Assembly: GCA_029263475.1 (NCBI GenBank)
Contig: JAJCXK010000071.1
Location: forward strand, 1-64,000
Origin: Candidatus Nitrosopumilus sp.
GTDB taxonomy: Archaea; Thermoproteota; Nitrososphaeria; Nitrososphaerales; Nitrosopumilaceae
Reading direction: 5' to 3'
DNA length: 64,000 bases
Below the pieces are notes generated by a model. That model made no database searches and was not told the origin of the DNA. It saw nothing but the letters and a program-made list of their open reading frames with translations. The translations under genes were made by a program, and so were the position numbers. Every line of letters begins with the position of its first letter. Positions within the stretch are counted from its first letter, which is position 1. Shown piece after piece: positions 61,626 through 64,000 of this stretch.

Positions 61626-61733
61626 ATGGAAGAATTTCACTATCAGCTAAGTTGCGGATGCCTGATCCATGACGACTCTGGCTAATTGCACGAGGAATGT
61701 CTCTCTCATGAGCAGATGCACTCTGTACAGTAG
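61626..61733 (+). pseudogene. Microprotein ORF with one in-frame TAA: MEEFHYQLSCGCLIHDDSG*LHEECLSHEQMHSVQ
   Basis: Reading frame continues with a Cys/His pattern on both sides of the stop at 61683-61685. Confidence 0.4.
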
Positions 61734-61947
61734 CCATAACTTTTCTTTTTCTTTTCTTTTCGTTTTATATTCATGCCATACAGATGTGATGTCCTTCTAA
61801 GCGGCCAAAACTTGATTTTCAAAATATCTTACAGAGATTATTGATGAATGGCAGGCATTCATGGCCTATTTTACACATGATAATCCCGGGGTAGTTTTTT
61901 CCAGACTTGCAGACACCTTGATATCTGGGATTTCTTGGCTATGATCA

Positions 61948-62058
61948 TTGCCGAAATGGAACTGCAAACATTGTGACATGGCATTGACAACGATGGATCC
62001 AAACCGATACATGTCATGTCCTCATTGCAAAAAGGCGATGAAACAGATTTCTAATTAG
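61948..62058 (+). CDS. 36-aa zinc-ribbon microprotein (TTG start; LPKWNCKHCDMALTTMDPNRYMSCPHCKKAMKQISN)
   Basis: CxxC...CxxC. Confidence 0.5.
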   Translation: MPKWNCKHCDMALTTMDPNRYMSCPHCKKAMKQISN

Positions 62059-62637
62059 ATTATTTTTAGAAAGTCAGAGTGATTGTCCTGTCTCTATTGA
62101 ATTGGTTTTGACAAACAATCCCTCATCAAATTGAGTATCGCAACTATTATGATTGTGTGATGTTTTCCCGACTTCCTGAACCATTACGTTAAATTTTGAT
62201 TTAACACTATTCATGCCAAAATTTGTAGTTGGGAATTGCATGAAAATGAAAAATGCATCTATTACACAATTTCTATCATTTGTACCAATTTTGTTATTAA
62301 TGTCAACAAACTATTCTAATCATTAAGCGACTGTCATACAGTTTACCAAACTAACCATAACCTGGCCTGGCTTCCCAATGTCTACATGACTCATCGGGCA
62401 TGATCATTATCTTCTGTCTGAGTTTTAGATTTCTCAGAATTCTGTATCTTATTTAGATACTTTTTGAAAATACCATATTTTGAAAAATAATGATCCGACA
62501 ATTCTCAAATGCTTTTGATTTTTTGCTCAAACCACATTTTGTAGTCACCAAAAAAGTCATCATCTAAAATAATTTAAAAATATTGCGGATAAATTATCCA
62601 TATTGTTTAAATCCAAGAATTACAACCTACATTTGCT

Positions 62638-62742
62638 ATGGACTATAACAAAAAAGTTCAATACGACTACGACACATTCGATGATTTCGATCATGATCAT
62701 TATGATGATGATTCAGAATCAGAGTATGATTTTGAGGATTAA
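62638..62742 (+). CDS. 34-aa extremely acidic microprotein (MDYNKKVQYDYDTFDDFDHDHYDDDSESEYDFED)
   Basis: ATG-TAA ORF with TATA-like ataatttaaaaatat upstream and a hairpin plus T-tract at the stop. Confidence 0.55.
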   Translation: MDYNKKVQYDYDTFDDFDHDHYDDDSESEYDFED

Positions 62743-62761
62743 CAAATAATCCTCTTTTTTT
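62734..62761 (+). terminator. Hairpin gaggatta-acaaa-taatcctc followed by T7; overlaps the stop codon of the acidic ORF
   Basis: 8-bp perfect stem, 5-nt loop, T-run 62755-62761. Confidence 0.7.
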
Positions 62762-62882
62762 ATTTTTACACCTATTTACGGCTACTGCTTTTATCTTTAA
62801 AAAAGGTCAAGCACGCGTCAGAAATAATTTCATTCAGTTGGGGTCTGTAAAAAAATAAGTTAAAAAATAATGAAAATATTGG

Positions 62883-62906
62883 AAAAAAACTGATTTGAGC
62901 ATCAGT
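62883..62906 (-). terminator. Minus-strand hairpin actgat-gctcaa-atcagt followed by T7; overlaps the stop of 62902-63150
   Basis: 6-bp perfect stem; A7 on plus strand at 62883-62889. Confidence 0.6.
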
Positions 62907-63150
62907 CTTCTTGGTCTAGCAGAATTCCTATCTTCTTGATTGTCATCTCTTCTGCCTTGAGATGTTTTTTCAGAAGGTTCTGATGATCGCGTTTGTGCTT
63001 TTGAAACACTTGTCGCAGTTTTCCCCTGGTCTTTGCATTTTTTAGCTGCTTGTCATAATCGACATGCATCTTTTTTATGCCTTGGCCAAGATCACCCAGA
63101 GTCTTTTTTCCATTGGATGAGACTGCAGTTATGATGGATTTTGATGTCAT
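62902..63150 (-). CDS. 82-aa basic helical protein
   Basis: MTSKSIITAVSSNGKKTLGDLGQGIKKMHVDYDKQLKNAKTRGKLRQVFQKHKRDHQNLLKKHLKAEEM...; track start (TTG 63177) probably too early. Confidence 0.6.
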   Translation of the reverse strand: MTSKSIITAVSSNGKKTLGDLGQGIKKMHVDYDKQLKNAKTRGKLRQVFQKHKRDHQNLLKKHLKAEEMTIKKIGILLDQED

Positions 63151-63252
63151 GAGTCCATCGAGCAGGATGCCATACAAAAGTCGGGTTGGTGCAAAATACT
63201 AGACGGTACGGCAAATCAATGCATGCATCAAATACTCATGAATTATGTTTGC

Positions 63253-63378
63253 TCACAGTTCTATGCCATGTTTTTCCTTGACATGCAAAACAAAATTGGA
63301 CTTCTTTTTGGTTGTGAAATCACAACATGTGCATTTGAACATTGATTGCTGTCTGGGCGAACCAGTCTTTCTTGCCAT
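63253..63378 (-). CDS. 41-aa C2H2 zinc-finger microprotein (MARKTGSPRQQSMFKCTCCDFTTKKKSNFVLHVKEKHGIEL)
   Basis: C-x2-C-x12-H-x4-H exactly; missing from the ORF track. Confidence 0.65.
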   Translation of the reverse strand: MARKTGSPRQQSMFKCTCCDFTTKKKSNFVLHVKEKHGIEL

Positions 63379-63379
63379 T

Positions 63380-63517
63380 TTACACAAACCTCGCATAGCA
63401 GTAACCGCATCGTCTCATCTTGGAATATGTGCCTAGGGGCTTGCGGCAATTGCCGCAACACGTCACCAGATCCTCGTCTTTTGTGTCATCCAAAACATTT
63501 TCTCTGTATTCTATCAT
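63380..63517 (-). CDS. 45-aa zinc-ribbon microprotein (MIEYRENVLDDTKDEDLVTCCGNCRKPLGTYSKMRRCGYCYARFV)
   Basis: CGNC...CGYC; stop 1 nt upstream of the next ATG. Confidence 0.65.
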   Translation of the reverse strand: MIEYRENVLDDTKDEDLVTCCGNCRKPLGTYSKMRRCGYCYARFV

Positions 63518-63600
63518 TGCCTCTTCTCTCCGCAATCTCTGCATTCGATATCATGATCAAAGAACCTCTCACTGCATTTTTCACATCTGTAGACTGTCAT
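63514..63600 (-). CDS. 28-aa zinc-ribbon microprotein (MTVYRCEKCSERFFDHDIECRDCGEKRQ)
   Basis: CEKC...CRDC; ATGA overlap with the next ORF. Confidence 0.6.
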   Translation of the reverse strand: MTVYRCEKCSERFFDHDIECRDCGEKRQ

Positions 63601-63601
63601 G

Positions 63602-63700
63602 TCACAATGAGTCTCCCGTAATATGGCAGATACACGTGCAGAGATGTAATGTCATTTCTTTCATCCTGTGACCGCAAGCCATGCAGTTAATTATTGTCAT
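63602..63700 (-). CDS. 32-aa Cys/His microprotein (MTIINCMACGHRMKEMTLHLCTCICHITGDSL)
   Basis: CMAC...CTCIC; stop 1 nt upstream of the next ATG. Confidence 0.55.
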   Translation of the reverse strand: MTIINCMACGHRMKEMTLHLCTCICHITGDSL

Positions 63701-63703
63701 TGC

Positions 63704-63784
63704 CTAAACTCCTCTGATATCCCATAGGCGTGAAATGTAGTTAAGGATGCCGATCGACAGTTTGAGAATCTCGTTGATATTCAC
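63704..63784 (-). CDS. 26-aa amphipathic microprotein (GTG start; VNINEILKLSIGILNYISRLWDIRGV)
   Basis: Ends 3 nt before the next ATG; weak start. Confidence 0.3.
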   Translation of the reverse strand: MNINEILKLSIGILNYISRLWDIRGV

Positions 63785-63819
63785 CAATGTGAATTCCAAT
63801 TACGGCCTACACTTGAGGC

Positions 63820-63957
63820 TTATTTCAGATCCTTTTTATGATAAAATTTTCTCTTTGTCGTTGACGCAAGAAAACTGCACTGAAAAGAGCAGTATGTGTC
63901 CGTGCCATCATAGAAGGTTCTCCCACAAGCATGACATCTGTTGGCATCCGTTGACAT
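63820..63957 (-). CDS. 45-aa zinc-finger microprotein (MSTDANRCHACGRTFYDGTDTYCSFQCSFLASTTKRKFYHKKDLK); inverted paralog of 58266-58397
   Basis: Manual translation; near-identical to the other copy. Confidence 0.7.
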   Translation of the reverse strand: MSTDANRCHACGRTFYDGTDTYCSFQCSFLASTTKRKFYHKKDLK

Positions 63958-64000
63958 GACCTGATTTTGTTTCAGATAATATTATCTATTTATGCATATC
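63826..64000 (-). repeat. Right arm of the imperfect inverted repeat, reaching the window edge
   Basis: Reverse complement begins gatatgcataaatagataatattat as at 58214. Confidence 0.85.

Noticed and set aside
62213-62326. 37-aa ORF MPKFVVGNCMKMKNASITQFLSFVPILLLMSTNYSNH
   Set aside because: Could be a truncated signal peptide, but nothing downstream continues it; too weak to call
63245-63671. Track ORFs 63245-63436 (+), 63261-63461 (-), 63346-63621 (+), 63420-63671 (+)
   Set aside because: They overlap each other and are antisense or out of frame with the coupled microprotein array, which better explains the coding signal

Overview
This 64-kb window is AT-rich archaeal DNA. It looks like Nitrososphaerota/Thaumarchaeota (Nitrosopumilus-like), judging by aL15e, adjacent TFB and TBP genes, Rpo7/Spt4, aEF1B, a Cdc48 ATPase, a NurA-HerA-Mre11-Rad50 operon, pyruvoyl-dependent arginine decarboxylase, several cupredoxin proteins and a heme O synthase. 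About 1-53 kb is mostly ordinary core genome: NAD biosynthesis (nadX, nadA, nadC), Mrp ATPase, Pth2, TruD, DEAD helicase, DsbA-like protein, tRNA-Thr(TGT), oligoendopeptidase F and pyrophosphatase. Three ORF pairs look frameshifted: an MFS transporter near 21.33 kb, a cyclophilin-like protein near 22.22 kb and an NHL protein near 54.93 kb. At about 56.6 kb two beta-propeller genes that both lack their 5' ends meet head-to-head. From about 57.4 kb to the window edge the DNA is accessory-like. It holds a probable integrase fragment and many microproteins (about 26-70 aa), most below the 60-aa ORF-track cutoff. Many carry CxxC/CxxC zinc-knuckle patterns and one carries a canonical C2H2 finger (C-x2-C-x12-H-x4-H). 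The most notable item is a tightly packed minus-strand array of about six micro-ORFs at 63253-63957. Its first ORF is an inverted duplicate, with its upstream region, of a microprotein gene at 58266-58397. All calls are from reading the sequence by eye; no database search was run.
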